43,433 bases of DNA from Alphaproteobacteria bacterium (lineage in GTDB: Bacteria; Pseudomonadota; Alphaproteobacteria; Rhizobiales; Rhizobiaceae), in assembly GCA_024280375.1 (NCBI GenBank), contig JAJRQF010000017.1, forward strand, positions 1 through 43,433, in the 5' to 3' direction. Shown here piece by piece: positions 8,617-17,942 of this stretch. Numbering within the stretch: the stretch's first letter is position 1; every line of letters begins with the position of its first letter. A program made the position numbers and the translations under genes. The notes below the pieces were generated by a model. That model ran no database searches. It saw nothing but the letters and a program-made list of their open reading frames with translations, and was not told the origin of the DNA.

Positions 8617-8660
8617 AACCCACAGCCAGTTTCATATGCCTGCCCCAGCAGGCTGAAATT

Positions 8661-8678
8661 CCAGCATTTTATTGCTGG
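8661..8678 (-). terminator. Weak hairpin in the 261-bp GT4-wecG intergenic region
   Basis: CCAGCA and TGCTGG form a 6-bp stem with a 6-nt loop. On the minus strand it follows the GT4 gene by about 200 nt and precedes wecG by about 45 nt. The trailing AATTTC is a poor T tract. I see nothing else in 8617-8877; no ORF there is convincing. Confidence 0.22.
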
Positions 8679-8877
8679 CATCAAAGCAAGCCCAACCAGT
8701 TCCGGGTAAATTCTCTATTCCCGGTGTTAGGCCGCTTCCCCCATTTTATTCGCAAACCATATGCCAGTTAAATGTGCCAATTCGAGACTGAATGGCTGAA
8801 ATGGCACTATGTGCACGAACCCCAGTGGCGAATGATAACCGATAAGCGTTTATGAGCAGTCAACAAATTGAAATTAA

Positions 8878-10050
8878 TCAGCGCGCAATATTGGCAAGCC
8901 CGCGTTCGAGACCAGCGTACAGGCCTTCGCGTTGTTGTTTGGTGAAACTCACGCCATCAAGCCTTGAAACCTTCCCCGATTTAACATTCTCAACCATGGT
9001 ATTGAGCGCATTTGCAAACGCTTCCGCATCATCTTCAACCGAGCAGTTTGCCGGAATTGACCCGACACCACGCACCGATGACGAGGTTGCGCAGCAGGGC
9101 ATACCCATCTGAAATGCCTCAATTGTTTTAAGCTGCACACCCGTACCACTGCGAGATACCAGCGCAAGAATGCGCGCGTTTTCGACAAACTCATTGGCAT
9201 CCTCCACCCGGCCTACAAATTTCACCCCCGGATGGGCAGAATTCATCAATGTGGGAGTGTTTCCGGCAATTGAAACCGATAGTTCAGGGTTTAGATGCGG
9301 GACAACCTCATCCAAAAACCATTTCAGCCCGACAAAATTGGGTTGCCAGGACCATGTGCCTATTAGGCCAATATCGTGAACAGTTTCCTGCCTGGATAAA
9401 TCTGTTGCACTGACGTTATATTGGGTTGGAAACAGTAGATTTAATACACTTACGTTTTTATTGAGCACCTCAATATGTTCACGATCCTCGTTGCTCAGGC
9501 AAAAAACATGACAAGCGTTTTCGAACAGATTTTGCTCGATTTCATTCAACAACCGCGCATCGCGTTGATAGAGAAAACGCTTCAACCGGCCATCTGCACT
9601 CTTAGAATTTTGCCGAGCTGATAAATGCTCAATATTGTGGGCGACATAGAGGAACGGCGCGAAATCCAGCAATTTCGGAAATGCGGAGGGCATTTGAACC
9701 GAGTTGATTATCACGCCATCTATTGGACCAAGAGACTTTAATTTATCTTCAAGCAATGCCCAAGGCACCACCTGTAATTTACTGCCCCCCACGGGCAAGC
9801 GGCTTTTAACCGCGCCAAGCATCCATGCCGCTTTTTTCAGCGTTGACGCGCTGGCGTTTTCCACATCCAGCGTTTTTAACACGATAGTATGCTCATCAGC
9901 TGGTGGCGATTGCCGTGGTTGACGAAAGCCAATTTCTGTTACTTTACAGCCGATTGCGCGTAAACCTGAAACAATAGATTCATTGGCAACCTCAAACCCG
10001 GTTGTCGGATTTGCGTCTGTTACCAGTGATGTGACAAATGCCAAATGCAT
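8878..10050 (-). CDS. Glycosyltransferase, GT4-like (GT-B fold)
   Basis: This 390-residue protein has a GT-B organisation. The N-terminal Rossmann domain starts MHLAFVTSLVTDANPTTGFE, a typical GTB opening with a Gly-containing acceptor loop. The central segment includes FLYVAHNIEHLSARQN, with the His found in the GT4 cleft. The C-terminal donor domain carries DIGLIGTWSWQPNFVGLKWFL and KTIEAFQMGMPCCATSSSVRGV (about 312-333), the nucleotide-sugar-binding E-x7-like motif. It should add one sugar to the lipid-linked repeat unit from an NDP-sugar donor. It is divergent from the GT2 gene; the 140-bp region between starts probably holds both promoters. Specificity is unknown. Confidence 0.88.
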   Translation of the reverse strand: MHLAFVTSLVTDANPTTGFEVANESIVSGLRAIGCKVTEIGFRQPRQSPPADEHTIVLKTLDVENASASTLKKAAWMLGAVKSRLPVGGSKLQVVPWALLEDKLKSLGPIDGVIINSVQMPSAFPKLLDFAPFLYVAHNIEHLSARQNSKSADGRLKRFLYQRDARLLNEIEQNLFENACHVFCLSNEDREHIEVLNKNVSVLNLLFPTQYNVSATDLSRQETVHDIGLIGTWSWQPNFVGLKWFLDEVVPHLNPELSVSIAGNTPTLMNSAHPGVKFVGRVEDANEFVENARILALVSRSGTGVQLKTIEAFQMGMPCCATSSSVRGVGSIPANCSVEDDAEAFANALNTMVENVKSGKVSRLDGVSFTKQQREGLYAGLERGLANIAR

Positions 10051-10190
10051 CCAAAACCATCCAAATTTCGTTCAATTGCGACAGTTATACCTGCGACGGT
10101 TGAACGATGGGTTAAATCAAATCAAATTTGATTCAGTCAATTTTCATCTATTTCAGGGATAATTACGCAAAAGATACAGGGACTATATCA

Positions 10191-11201
10191 ATGAGAAATC
10201 AGCCCTCACCTGGCGATGTTGAATTGCATTATGTTTTCGATACCGAAAGTCAAAATGAGACAATGGCGCAAAATGTAGAAGTTGCGGTGACGCTTCCGAC
10301 TTTTCGCCGCCCTGAACACCTGTTGAAAACACTGAAATCAATCGAAAATCAGGTGACGACGAGAAATTTCGTTTGCGTGGTTATGGAAAATGATCCTGAA
10401 ACTGGCAATGGTGCAAAAGTTGCCGCTGATTTCTTCAAACAAAGCAAAATTCGCGGCATTGTCATCAACGCCAATCGCCGGGGCAACTGCTCTGCCTATA
10501 ATGCCGGTTGGTTTACCGCTTTGGAAAAATTCAACAATCTTCGCTGGATAATGGTGATTGATGATGATGAGGTGGCCGAACCTCAATGGATTGAAAAAAT
10601 GACCAGGGCGGCTGAAACGCTTGGGGTTGATATGGTTGGCGGGCCACAGCACCCGCTTTTTGAAGGCCAGGCTGATCCGAAATGGTCCAAACATCCGGTT
10701 TTCCAACCGGCGCACCAAACAAGCGGCAAAGTTCCGATCATCTATTCTACCGGCAATGTGCTGATTTCAGCCGAAGTGCTGCGTTATATGGGCTATCCAT
10801 ACCTTGAGGAAAAATTCAATTTTCTTGGCGGTGGAGATTCCGATTTTTATGCGCGCTGCAAACGCGAGGGTTACACATTTGGCTGGGAAAATGATGCCCC
10901 CGTGATTGAGACTATTCCTGAGCGGCGAACAGAAATGAGTTGGCTAAATGCCCGGGGTTTGCGCAATGGCGCCATTTCAACGTTGATTGAAAAACGCGCT
11001 GCCAACGGCCTCGCAGATAAATTTAAGATCATAATTAAATCGCTTGGACTGCTTATCGCATCACCTTTTCGATCTTTTGCACTATTTGTTAAGACCGGAT
11101 CGCCAATAATCGGAATTTACCACATGAACGTGGCCGTTGGCCGCCTGTTAATGGAATTCGGATTTGCAAACGAGCAGTATCGCGAACCTGAGAAGAACTG
11201 A
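10191..11201 (+). CDS. Family 2 glycosyltransferase
   Basis: The protein is 336 residues from 10191, chosen because AGGGA (10178-10182) sits 8 nt before this ATG; an in-frame ATG at 10128 has no such site. GT-A fold features are VAVTLPTFRRPEHLLKTL (31-48), NRRGNCSAYNAGW (95-107), VIDDDE (122-127, the DxD motif) and FLGGGDSDFYARCKREG (the acceptor-side ED-like motif). A C-terminal hydrophobic/basic segment (IIIKSLGLLIASPF) may anchor it to the membrane. It probably adds a sugar to the growing repeat unit. The downstream polymerase gene overlaps by 38 bp, so the two form one transcription unit. Confidence 0.88.
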   Translation: MRNQPSPGDVELHYVFDTESQNETMAQNVEVAVTLPTFRRPEHLLKTLKSIENQVTTRNFVCVVMENDPETGNGAKVAADFFKQSKIRGIVINANRRGNCSAYNAGWFTALEKFNNLRWIMVIDDDEVAEPQWIEKMTRAAETLGVDMVGGPQHPLFEGQADPKWSKHPVFQPAHQTSGKVPIIYSTGNVLISAEVLRYMGYPYLEEKFNFLGGGDSDFYARCKREGYTFGWENDAPVIETIPERRTEMSWLNARGLRNGAISTLIEKRAANGLADKFKIIIKSLGLLIASPFRSFALFVKTGSPIIGIYHMNVAVGRLLMEFGFANEQYREPEKN

Positions 11202-12516
11202 ACCATCCGCTTTTGGCCCCTCGCCTGCGGGTGGCAGTTTTGTTGCGCCTGTTCTTTATGAAAACCAGCGCCTGACCTTACGCAGTATTATCGCCATTGT
11301 GATGATGCTGTCGGTCTGGGTGTCATTTCATCCATTTACCGCGTCTCAAGGTGAGATCAGTGGCGGCGACATTGTCAATCAGCTTGGCTTTGGTTCGTTG
11401 CTGGTTCTTTGCGTAATTTCACTTGCAACCCTTGTTGATCGAAATCTACTTTCCCGACTGCTGAAGCCGTCATATATGGCCGTCGGGGCGATGCTGGTTT
11501 TAAGCGTCATGGTCTCATCGGCCATGGGCGCATCATTTCGGGCAATGATCTTTTCAACAACTGTGATTTTATCGGCCCTCACGGTTATGACCCTGCCGCG
11601 CAATATTGAGCAATTTGCCAAAACCATTGCACTGGGGTGCCTGATTTCACTGTTGTTTTCCTATTTTGCGCTCTATGCCTATCCGCTGGAAGCCATTCAC
11701 CAGGCTGGTGGTGATGAGGGCCAGCACGCGGGCCTTTGGCGCGGTGTTTATGACCATAAAAATATTGCCAGTGCAGTGATGTCGGTATTCCTGATAATCG
11801 GTATATTTGTTTATCGCGAAAACCAACGCCTGATCGGGGCTGCAATTGTCATATTGGCGGGCGTATTTTTAATGCAGTCAGGCTCTAAAACCTCGATGGC
11901 TTTATTGCCTGTTGCCCTGGGCATGACCTTCATATTGAGCCGCATCCATTCGCCCGTTACCCGATTTGTCATCACTCTTCTTCCGCTGGCTATCCTGTTC
12001 ACGATAACGGTGGGGGCTGCGGTGTTTGAACCGATCAACAATGTTCTGCAATCTATCGCTCCGGGGACTACGTTCACTGGCCGGCTGGATCTTTGGCAGT
12101 ATAGTGTTGAGCGGATAGGCGAATATCCGTTTTTTGGCTATGGGTTTGAGAATTTCTGGGGAACGCCAATCGTCACCAATGCGGATCAACCGATCGAACT
12201 CACCTGGGACGTGCGCGATATTGTCCACGGCCATAATAGTTATCTTGATGCAACAATTTCGTTTGGAATTATCGGCCTGGCAATATGCATGCTGGTGCTG
12301 ATCATAATGCCAGCAGCCGATTATGCTGCTTCCAGCTGGCAAGGCCCCACTGCCCGGCTGGCAAATTTATTCATCTCTATATGGATGTTTACTGTTCTGA
12401 ATGCCTGTCTGGAATCATTCTTTTTCAGGCGTGCAGACCCGGTATGGTTCTGCATGGTACTGGCGGTGCTGGGCTTGCGATTATTATCAACTTCGCAAGC
12501 CAAGCCAGTTAGTTAG
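11164..12516 (+). CDS. O-antigen ligase/polymerase family membrane protein (Wzy-like)
   Basis: The 450-residue polytopic protein has roughly 10-12 hydrophobic helices. The signature is a large periplasmic loop containing AGLWRGVYDHKNIASAVMSVF, the Wzy_C/WaaL motif with the conserved H-K-N, and a second conserved stretch, GRLDLWQYSVERIGEYPFFGYG. In a Wzx/Wzy locus it is the likely repeat-unit polymerase. The reading frame has no ATG before TM1, so the most plausible start is the TTG at 11164, inside the end of the GT2 gene (38-bp overlap). A CTG at 11188 is another option. The gene is convergent with tadD, with 12 bp between stops. Confidence 0.86.
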   Translation: MQTSSIANLRRTEPSAFGPSPAGGSFVAPVLYENQRLTLRSIIAIVMMLSVWVSFHPFTASQGEISGGDIVNQLGFGSLLVLCVISLATLVDRNLLSRLLKPSYMAVGAMLVLSVMVSSAMGASFRAMIFSTTVILSALTVMTLPRNIEQFAKTIALGCLISLLFSYFALYAYPLEAIHQAGGDEGQHAGLWRGVYDHKNIASAVMSVFLIIGIFVYRENQRLIGAAIVILAGVFLMQSGSKTSMALLPVALGMTFILSRIHSPVTRFVITLLPLAILFTITVGAAVFEPINNVLQSIAPGTTFTGRLDLWQYSVERIGEYPFFGYGFENFWGTPIVTNADQPIELTWDVRDIVHGHNSYLDATISFGIIGLAICMLVLIIMPAADYAASSWQGPTARLANLFISIWMFTVLNACLESFFFRRADPVWFCMVLAVLGLRLLSTSQAKPVS

Positions 12517-12528
12517 ATATACAGCGAT

Positions 12529-13011
12529 TTATGCTTTTTTGAGCAGGTCCAGATTACCCTTGATGCGGGCGTTATCCGGGGCCATACGGGCGGCTTTTCT
12601 AAGCAGTTTGCGCGCCTGGCGTTTATTGCCACGCAGCATTTGCGAGTAGCCCTGATTGTTTAGAATAGCAGGCTTTGGCCCAACCAGTTTGATCGCCTGA
12701 AGGTATGCCCTGTCAGATCTGCTAAACAGCCCCAGCTGGTCGTATGAAGCGGCCAAACCAAGCCAGGCTTCGGCTTTGGTTGGGTTCAATTCGACAGATT
12801 TCCTGAAATGTTTTTCAGCCAATCCGTAATTTGCAGCTCTGAAGTGCTGTTTGCCGGTTTCCATCTCGGTCAGCTTTACCGGCTGGCTCAATCTGGATTG
12901 TCCCAATAGTCCACCATTGGTGGATGATCCCGAATTCTTTAAACTTTGACAACCGGTCAGTGAAACTGAAACCAATAGTGCCAACCCAACATTTCTTATT
13001 GTTTTTTGCAT
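12529..13011 (-). CDS. tadD: TadD-like TPR lipoprotein of the Flp pilus system
   Basis: The protein is 160 residues from the ATG at 13011, preceded by an AAAGG site. This start gives a clean lipoprotein signal: MQKTIRNVGLALLVSVSLTGC, lipidated at Cys21. Two to three TPR motifs follow, for example GLAEKHFRKSVELNPTKAEA, AWLGLAASYDQLGLFSRSDR and the region ending RKAARMAPDNARIKGN. TadD is thought to be the pilotin-like lipoprotein that helps the secretin reach the outer membrane. It is the last gene of the leftward tad run, 159 bp after tadC. A longer in-frame start exists at 13104 but would bury the signal peptide. Confidence 0.87.
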   Translation of the reverse strand: MQKTIRNVGLALLVSVSLTGCQSLKNSGSSTNGGLLGQSRLSQPVKLTEMETGKQHFRAANYGLAEKHFRKSVELNPTKAEAWLGLAASYDQLGLFSRSDRAYLQAIKLVGPKPAILNNQGYSQMLRGNKRQARKLLRKAARMAPDNARIKGNLDLLKKA

Positions 13012-13170
13012 TTCGCTAACCTTTGTCCCCAAGGAAATTGCTTTATACAATCTAGCAAAATTGCATTGATATTGGGTTTTGAAAGTCGGTAAAAATTTAT
13101 GCAATTTCTAAGGTTTGCAAGGTGTTAACTCAAGCGCACACCGCAGGCATTTGCGGCAAGACACGAACCA

Positions 13171-14130
13171 TCAGCCACCTGAGTGTATTTTAAACGCCAC
13201 TGGCAATGCTGCAATAATCAAGATAACCGGCAGGATACACAAGGTAACCGGCACCGACATTTTAGCTGGAAGCGCGTGGGCTTTTTCTTCAGCCAGCGCC
13301 ATACGTTTGTCGCGCATATCATCACTATAAACATTCAACGCACCGGCCAGGCTGGTGCCCAGTTCTTTTGACTGTTTAAGTAATGTTGCAAACGATTTCA
13401 CTTCATCCAGATCAATTCGTTCCGCCATAGATTGCAAAGCGTCTTCCAAAGTCCGACCGGAACGTACTTCCAATGCAGCAATGTTGAGATGGATTGAAAG
13501 ATTTGGATAGGAATATTCTATCTCTTCTGCAATTCGCGTAATCGAGGCTTCCATGCTGAGGCCCGCTTCCACGCACACAATCATCAAATCCATAAAATCA
13601 GGAAATCCACGGCGGTTTTGCAAGGTCAGCTTCTTGATGCGGCGCCCGAGATAAAACTGCGGCAGGTAATAGCCAAATGCGGCTCCCACTCCTGTTGCCA
13701 TCATAATCTCGGTTGTCGTCCAGCCCGCAGAAAAATAAGTGACATAGATGAAAGCTGCAAACCCAAATATGGCCGCAAAAATTGGCCTGGAAAACAAATA
13801 GTAACCAGATGCGTTCTGCTGGAAGAAACCGGCGCGTATTAATTGCAGCTTGAGTTTCTTGGTGGATTTCGGATCAGATTTTGCATAGAGATCATTGGTT
13901 TTTTCAGCCAACATGGTTGCCACACTGTCGCCATTTCGCTCGCGGGTTTCACGGTCGAGTTTGGAAAGCAAATCCATTGGCACAACACGTTTGTTTACCC
14001 GACGACGCGCTGATACAATCTGGTCTGCTTTAAGGGCAAACACATAGCCGACGCTGACCAGGAGAATGGTCCCGACAAGCAGGTACATAAAAACAGGTTC
14101 TTGCGATACTCTGAGCAGGGCTTCCATCAT
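13171..14130 (-). CDS. tadC: Tad pilus inner-membrane platform protein TadC
   Basis: The 319-residue protein has the type II secretion F domain (T2SSF): a cytoplasmic helix-rich segment (FPDFMDLMIVCVEAGLSMEASI, quoted in part) and flanking membrane helices near residues 13-32, 110-150 and 290-312. The extreme C-terminus VTLCILPVILIIAALPVAFK is the last TM. TadC works with TadB as the inner-membrane platform that CpaF drives during Flp pilus assembly. Its ATG overlaps the tadB stop as TAATG; a second ATG lies directly after it. Confidence 0.94.
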   Translation of the reverse strand: MMEALLRVSQEPVFMYLLVGTILLVSVGYVFALKADQIVSARRRVNKRVVPMDLLSKLDRETRERNGDSVATMLAEKTNDLYAKSDPKSTKKLKLQLIRAGFFQQNASGYYLFSRPIFAAIFGFAAFIYVTYFSAGWTTTEIMMATGVGAAFGYYLPQFYLGRRIKKLTLQNRRGFPDFMDLMIVCVEAGLSMEASITRIAEEIEYSYPNLSIHLNIAALEVRSGRTLEDALQSMAERIDLDEVKSFATLLKQSKELGTSLAGALNVYSDDMRDKRMALAEEKAHALPAKMSVPVTLCILPVILIIAALPVAFKIHSGG

Positions 14131-15116
14131 TAAATCCTGAAATTCATCATTCTGTGCATGGCGAAATTCCCGATCATCATCCAGCCAAATGCCATCGAGA
14201 GGCCCGTGATGATGTAGGTTTCATGAATAATATCGCCATAATAGTTCGGTGTGAAAATCGAAATGAAGGCCATAACAGCGATCGGAACCGAGTTTAGGAT
14301 AAGCGCCGAGGCGCGCCCTTCGGATGCGGCAGCTTTTACCTTACGGCGTAATTTCACCCGGCTGCGCAAGACGTTAGCCAAACCTTCCAGGATGACACCG
14401 AGATTACCACCGGTAATTGACTGAATTGAAATTGCAGTTACAAACAGCGGCAAATCTTCATAATCCACCCGCTTTTGCATTGCCTGAATGGCCGATACCA
14501 GATCAGCACCATAGGCAACTTCGTCTGATATCAAACCAAACTCGTGGGCAATTGGATCGGACATTTCACGCGATACCATTTTGATTGCAGTTGGAACCGG
14601 ATGCCCTGCTTTCAAGCTTCGAACGATTAATTCAATCGCTTCGGTAAATTGAAAAGCAAATCTCTTGATACGACGCGCTTTTAAATATTTCAAAACCCAC
14701 AAGGGAAATGCAATGCCAATAAAGAGTGCAGCAGGTGCACTAATAAGCGTCGATACTCCAAGAGAAATCAAGGCAGCCAGCGCAACCGACACAATGGAAA
14801 TCATCATGAAGATAAAGCGGCTGGAGCTAATTTTTCGATCAGCTTGCACTAAGAGATTGTCGAGCCAATCGATCGAAAGATCAAAACCCAGGCCCTCTGC
14901 CCCACCATTTTCCTTATGCAACAGGTAAACCGCGTTTTGCGGTGTAACTTCCTGTTCCAAAGGCAAAATTCTTCGGTTTATGTGGTCGCGCTGTTTTTTA
15001 TATTTCAAGACAACCAATACGGTTACCAGCAATACTGCTGACAACACAAAGCCTGCAGCAATGTACAAAACAGTTGCCGGCGACAGGCTGGATATGGAAA
15101 AAACTTCGCTCAACAT
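14130..15116 (-). CDS. tadB: Tad pilus inner-membrane platform protein TadB
   Basis: The 328-residue protein has an N-terminal TM (about 12-33) and a basic linker. Paired hydrophobic helices follow (about 98-140), then a T2SSF domain with FTEAIELIVRSLKAGHPVPTAI, SIQSITGGNLGVILEGLANVLR and a C-terminal pair of TM helices. It is the partner of TadC. Both junctions, with cpaF upstream and tadC downstream, are one-base TAATG overlaps, so the three proteins are probably made in coupled amounts. Confidence 0.94.
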   Translation of the reverse strand: MLSEVFSISSLSPATVLYIAAGFVLSAVLLVTVLVVLKYKKQRDHINRRILPLEQEVTPQNAVYLLHKENGGAEGLGFDLSIDWLDNLLVQADRKISSSRFIFMMISIVSVALAALISLGVSTLISAPAALFIGIAFPLWVLKYLKARRIKRFAFQFTEAIELIVRSLKAGHPVPTAIKMVSREMSDPIAHEFGLISDEVAYGADLVSAIQAMQKRVDYEDLPLFVTAISIQSITGGNLGVILEGLANVLRSRVKLRRKVKAAASEGRASALILNSVPIAVMAFISIFTPNYYGDIIHETYIITGLSMAFGWMMIGNFAMHRMMNFRI

Positions 15117-16546
15117 TATGCGACCTGCGGGCGGTAATCTGGATCAAAATATTCGCCCGGAAATGACAATCCCTGCGCTTCAAGCTCATCCATGAAACGC
15201 GGGCGTACACCCGTTGCACTGAACTCGCCCAGTACTTTGCCACCGGGAAGAATTCCGGTTCTTTTGTACACGAAAATCTCCTGCATCTGAATGACATCGC
15301 CTTCCATGCCGGTAATCTCGGCAACGCTGGTAACTTTCCTTTGTCCGTCAGAAAGTCTGGTAAGCTGTACAATCAAATGGATCGCGCTTGAGATCTGACT
15401 GCGGATACTTGATACGGTCATCGGCATGCCGGTCATACCCAGCATTTGTTCAAGCCTGGATACGGCATCACGCGGTGTATTGGCGTGAATTGTCGCCATC
15501 GAGCCTTCGTGGCCGGTATTCATTGCCTGCAACATATCGAACGCTTCTTCGCCACGGCACTCGCCCAAAATCACACGGTCGGGCCGCATACGCAGGGCAT
15601 TTTTCACCAGATCGCGCTGTTTTAGCTCACCGCTGCCTTCAATATTGGCTGGCCGGGTTTCCATACGAGCCACATGCGGTTGCTGCAATTGCAATTCAGC
15701 TGCATCTTCAATGGTGATCATGCGCTCGGTAGGAGAAATGAATGATGAAAGAGCATTCAGCATTGTTGTTTTGCCGGTGCCAGTACCACCGGAAATGATG
15801 GTTGTCATGCGCCCGCGAACAGCTGCACCGAGCACTTCAGCCATAGGAACTGTCAAAGCTCCAAAACCAACCAGCTTGTTTAGATCCATCGGTTTCTTGG
15901 AAAATTTACGAATGGAAACCAAAGGCCCATCTACCGCAATTGGGCGAATGGCAGCATTAAAACGGGAGCCATCGGCCATGCGCGCATCGCAAAGCGGGTT
16001 GGTCTCATCAATTCGTCTGCCCACATTCGAGACAATTTTGTTGATAATTCTCAACAAATGCGCCTCATCCTTAAAATGAATTTTGACAGGCACCAGTTGT
16101 CCGTTGCGCTCGGCAAAACAGTTTTCGTGACCATTGATCAAAATGTCATTGATGGTTGGGTCGCGCATTAAAGGCTCTAGGGGGCCAAGACCCTGCATTT
16201 CGTCAATAACATCTGTTACCAGATCATCAAGCTCGTTAGAGTTAAGCCCTAATCTTTCCTGACGAACATAGGTCGAAACATATTTGTGAATTTCACGCCG
16301 CACCAGATCAGGTGCCAACTCATCAAGGGCTGCAAGGTTCAGATCTTCCAGAATTTTTTGGTGCAGTTCAGTTTTTGCATCTAGCAAGGCCTGCGAAGGG
16401 CCTTCGACGCTGTCTTGCGGTTTTTCCATAACAGGAATGGAAACACTTGATGCAGCCTCTGCGCTCGTTTCTGCAATGACAGGTGTCGCAGCAGGTGTTG
16501 GACCCGTGCTTTCTGTAGTGCTCAAAATTGCTGAAAATCTACTCAT
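15116..16546 (-). CDS. cpaF: Tad pilus assembly/retraction ATPase CpaF (TadA)
   Basis: This 476-residue secretion ATPase is of the VirB11/TadA type. Walker A is GGTGTGKT (253-260). The Asp box around TIEDAAELQLQQPHVARMETR, the Walker B region DRVILGECRGEEAFDMLQAM and the His box TGHEGSMATIHANTPRDA are all intact. The first 80 residues are variable, acidic and probably disordered. It powers polymerisation of the Flp pilus from the cytoplasm. It sits 21 bp after cpaE and is coupled to tadB. Confidence 0.96.
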   Translation of the reverse strand: MSRFSAILSTTESTGPTPAATPVIAETSAEAASSVSIPVMEKPQDSVEGPSQALLDAKTELHQKILEDLNLAALDELAPDLVRREIHKYVSTYVRQERLGLNSNELDDLVTDVIDEMQGLGPLEPLMRDPTINDILINGHENCFAERNGQLVPVKIHFKDEAHLLRIINKIVSNVGRRIDETNPLCDARMADGSRFNAAIRPIAVDGPLVSIRKFSKKPMDLNKLVGFGALTVPMAEVLGAAVRGRMTTIISGGTGTGKTTMLNALSSFISPTERMITIEDAAELQLQQPHVARMETRPANIEGSGELKQRDLVKNALRMRPDRVILGECRGEEAFDMLQAMNTGHEGSMATIHANTPRDAVSRLEQMLGMTGMPMTVSSIRSQISSAIHLIVQLTRLSDGQRKVTSVAEITGMEGDVIQMQEIFVYKRTGILPGGKVLGEFSATGVRPRFMDELEAQGLSFPGEYFDPDYRPQVA

Positions 16547-16567
16547 CTACCCGACCCAATCTTTGCT

Positions 16568-17797
16568 TTACGCTGATTTTTTCTTGAAGAAGTTGCGACC
16601 CATCGAAAACATTGATGTGGGCTTTTCCTCTTTGTCGACGTTATCCTGCTTGAACAGAACGGCTCTCATGTCGTTTATGACGTTGGAATCCGGTTTGACT
16701 TCATCGATAAACATCGCACGTTCAACAGCTTCGCGTACAAGGCGATAATTGTTTGAAATGCCGCCGCAATAATGATCGCCGAAGGCCTTTTCAAAATCTG
16801 AACTTTTCAATCCGCCGCTGAAATTGCTGTTATGCTCAAAACGGTTAATTACAACTTGCGGGTTTTGCTCAACCCCCTGGCGTTCCAATATCGCCGATAC
16901 CAAACGCTGTGTTTGGCGGATACATGGCAAGGTCATGTCTGATACCACATATAAGCGGCTCGAGCCTTGAATGACCGCATCAGTCCATGGGAACCAGAAG
17001 CGCGGCATGTCTATGATAACATTGTCGAAATTCGATGCGACCAGATCAAGTAATTGAACCACAACTTCAGGCTTGAATGATTGCATGTCGGTTGGGTTGC
17101 TGGGTGCTGCAACCAATGACAGGCCAGAATTATGCGTAGAGAGCATGACCTCAAGCAATTGGCGATCCAAACGCTCTGGTGCATTATCGATGGCATAGGC
17201 ATCAAATCTTGGTTCTATATCAAGATATTCTGCGCACTGGCCGTGTTGCAAATTGAGGTCGACCACACAGGTGGTTTTACCGGAAGACTTTGCTTCCTGA
17301 TGCAATAAAAACCCGGTTTGCAGCGCTAAAGTCGTTGTGCCAACGCCACCGGCTGCTGGCATAAACGTCAATATTTCAGCTTCCACACCCGGCGTTGTGC
17401 TGGCTGAAGAGATGATCGCGGAAAGGGCCGACTGGATTATGTTGATGGATTGATCTGATTTCAGTACGAAATCGGAAACTTTCATCTGTAGCAATACACG
17501 CATTGTGCCCGGATCGAAGTTTTCGATTAACACAAGGACAGACGTTGCGGCATCAAGGCTGGAAACCATTGTCTGAAATGCTTCAAGCTCGTCCAGTTCA
17601 CATCTTTGCAGGTCGACGATCACAGAATTGTAGCTCGACCAATTTGTATCGCCAGCCAGTTCCACAATTGATTTTTCGACAATATTGACTTCAACATTTG
17701 GCGTATTTTCAACTTCGCTCAACATACGCTCATTGACTGCGGTATCAGGTGAAATTACGCATATTTTCTTTGCGCCAATTCTCGGGTTATTTGCCAT
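16568..17797 (-). CDS. cpaE: CpaE-like pilus assembly/localisation ATPase
   Basis: The 409-residue protein has an N-terminal receiver-like domain (about 10-130) and a MinD/ParA-type ATPase domain. The deviant P-loop is AGGVGTTT (149-156), where the signature lysine (KGGVGKT) is not in its usual place, as is common in CpaE/TadZ proteins. DLNLQHGQCAEYLDIEPRFD and NVIIDMPRFWFPWTD form the remaining nucleotide-site strands. TadZ/CpaE proteins place the pilus machine at the cell pole. About 140 bp, mostly a dispersed repeat, separate it from the upstream lipoprotein gene. Confidence 0.92.
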   Translation of the reverse strand: MANNPRIGAKKICVISPDTAVNERMLSEVENTPNVEVNIVEKSIVELAGDTNWSSYNSVIVDLQRCELDELEAFQTMVSSLDAATSVLVLIENFDPGTMRVLLQMKVSDFVLKSDQSINIIQSALSAIISSASTTPGVEAEILTFMPAAGGVGTTTLALQTGFLLHQEAKSSGKTTCVVDLNLQHGQCAEYLDIEPRFDAYAIDNAPERLDRQLLEVMLSTHNSGLSLVAAPSNPTDMQSFKPEVVVQLLDLVASNFDNVIIDMPRFWFPWTDAVIQGSSRLYVVSDMTLPCIRQTQRLVSAILERQGVEQNPQVVINRFEHNSNFSGGLKSSDFEKAFGDHYCGGISNNYRLVREAVERAMFIDEVKPDSNVINDMRAVLFKQDNVDKEEKPTSMFSMGRNFFKKKSA

Positions 17798-17835
17798 TTT
17801 ATTTTCCGAATCTATTCTATTAATTAGCGAGGCGA

Positions 17836-17942
17836 CTAAAGCATATCGCGTTCATTGGAATTCATTCAATATGCTTTATCTATCTGTTTTCGCATGTCTT
17901 TATTCCTAAAACCGGTGCCCACTTTTAGGAGACAAGCTTTAG
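17836..17942. repeat. Dispersed palindromic intergenic repeat (Rhizobiales type)
   Basis: The 107-bp unit begins CTAAAGC and ends GCTTTAG, so its ends are inverted repeats. It contains the segments GCATGTCTTTATTCC and AAAACCGGTGCCCACTTTTA, recalled as hallmarks of a palindromic repeat common between genes in Rhizobiales. An internal pair, GCATAT (17841-17846) and ATATGC, forms a first hairpin; AAAACCGG...CCACTTTTAGG forms a second. The last bases overlap the stop codon of the small lipoprotein. A half copy occurs at 38603-38669. Confidence 0.75.

Noticed and set aside
13012-13104. An extended start for TadD at 13104
   Set aside because: It would place 31 polar residues before a clear lipoprotein signal peptide; the ATG at 13011 has a ribosome binding site.
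16568-17797. CpaE as an inactive ATPase because the P-loop lacks the usual KGG lysine
   Set aside because: Deviant P-loops of the form GGVGTTT are normal in the CpaE/TadZ family, so this is not evidence of decay.
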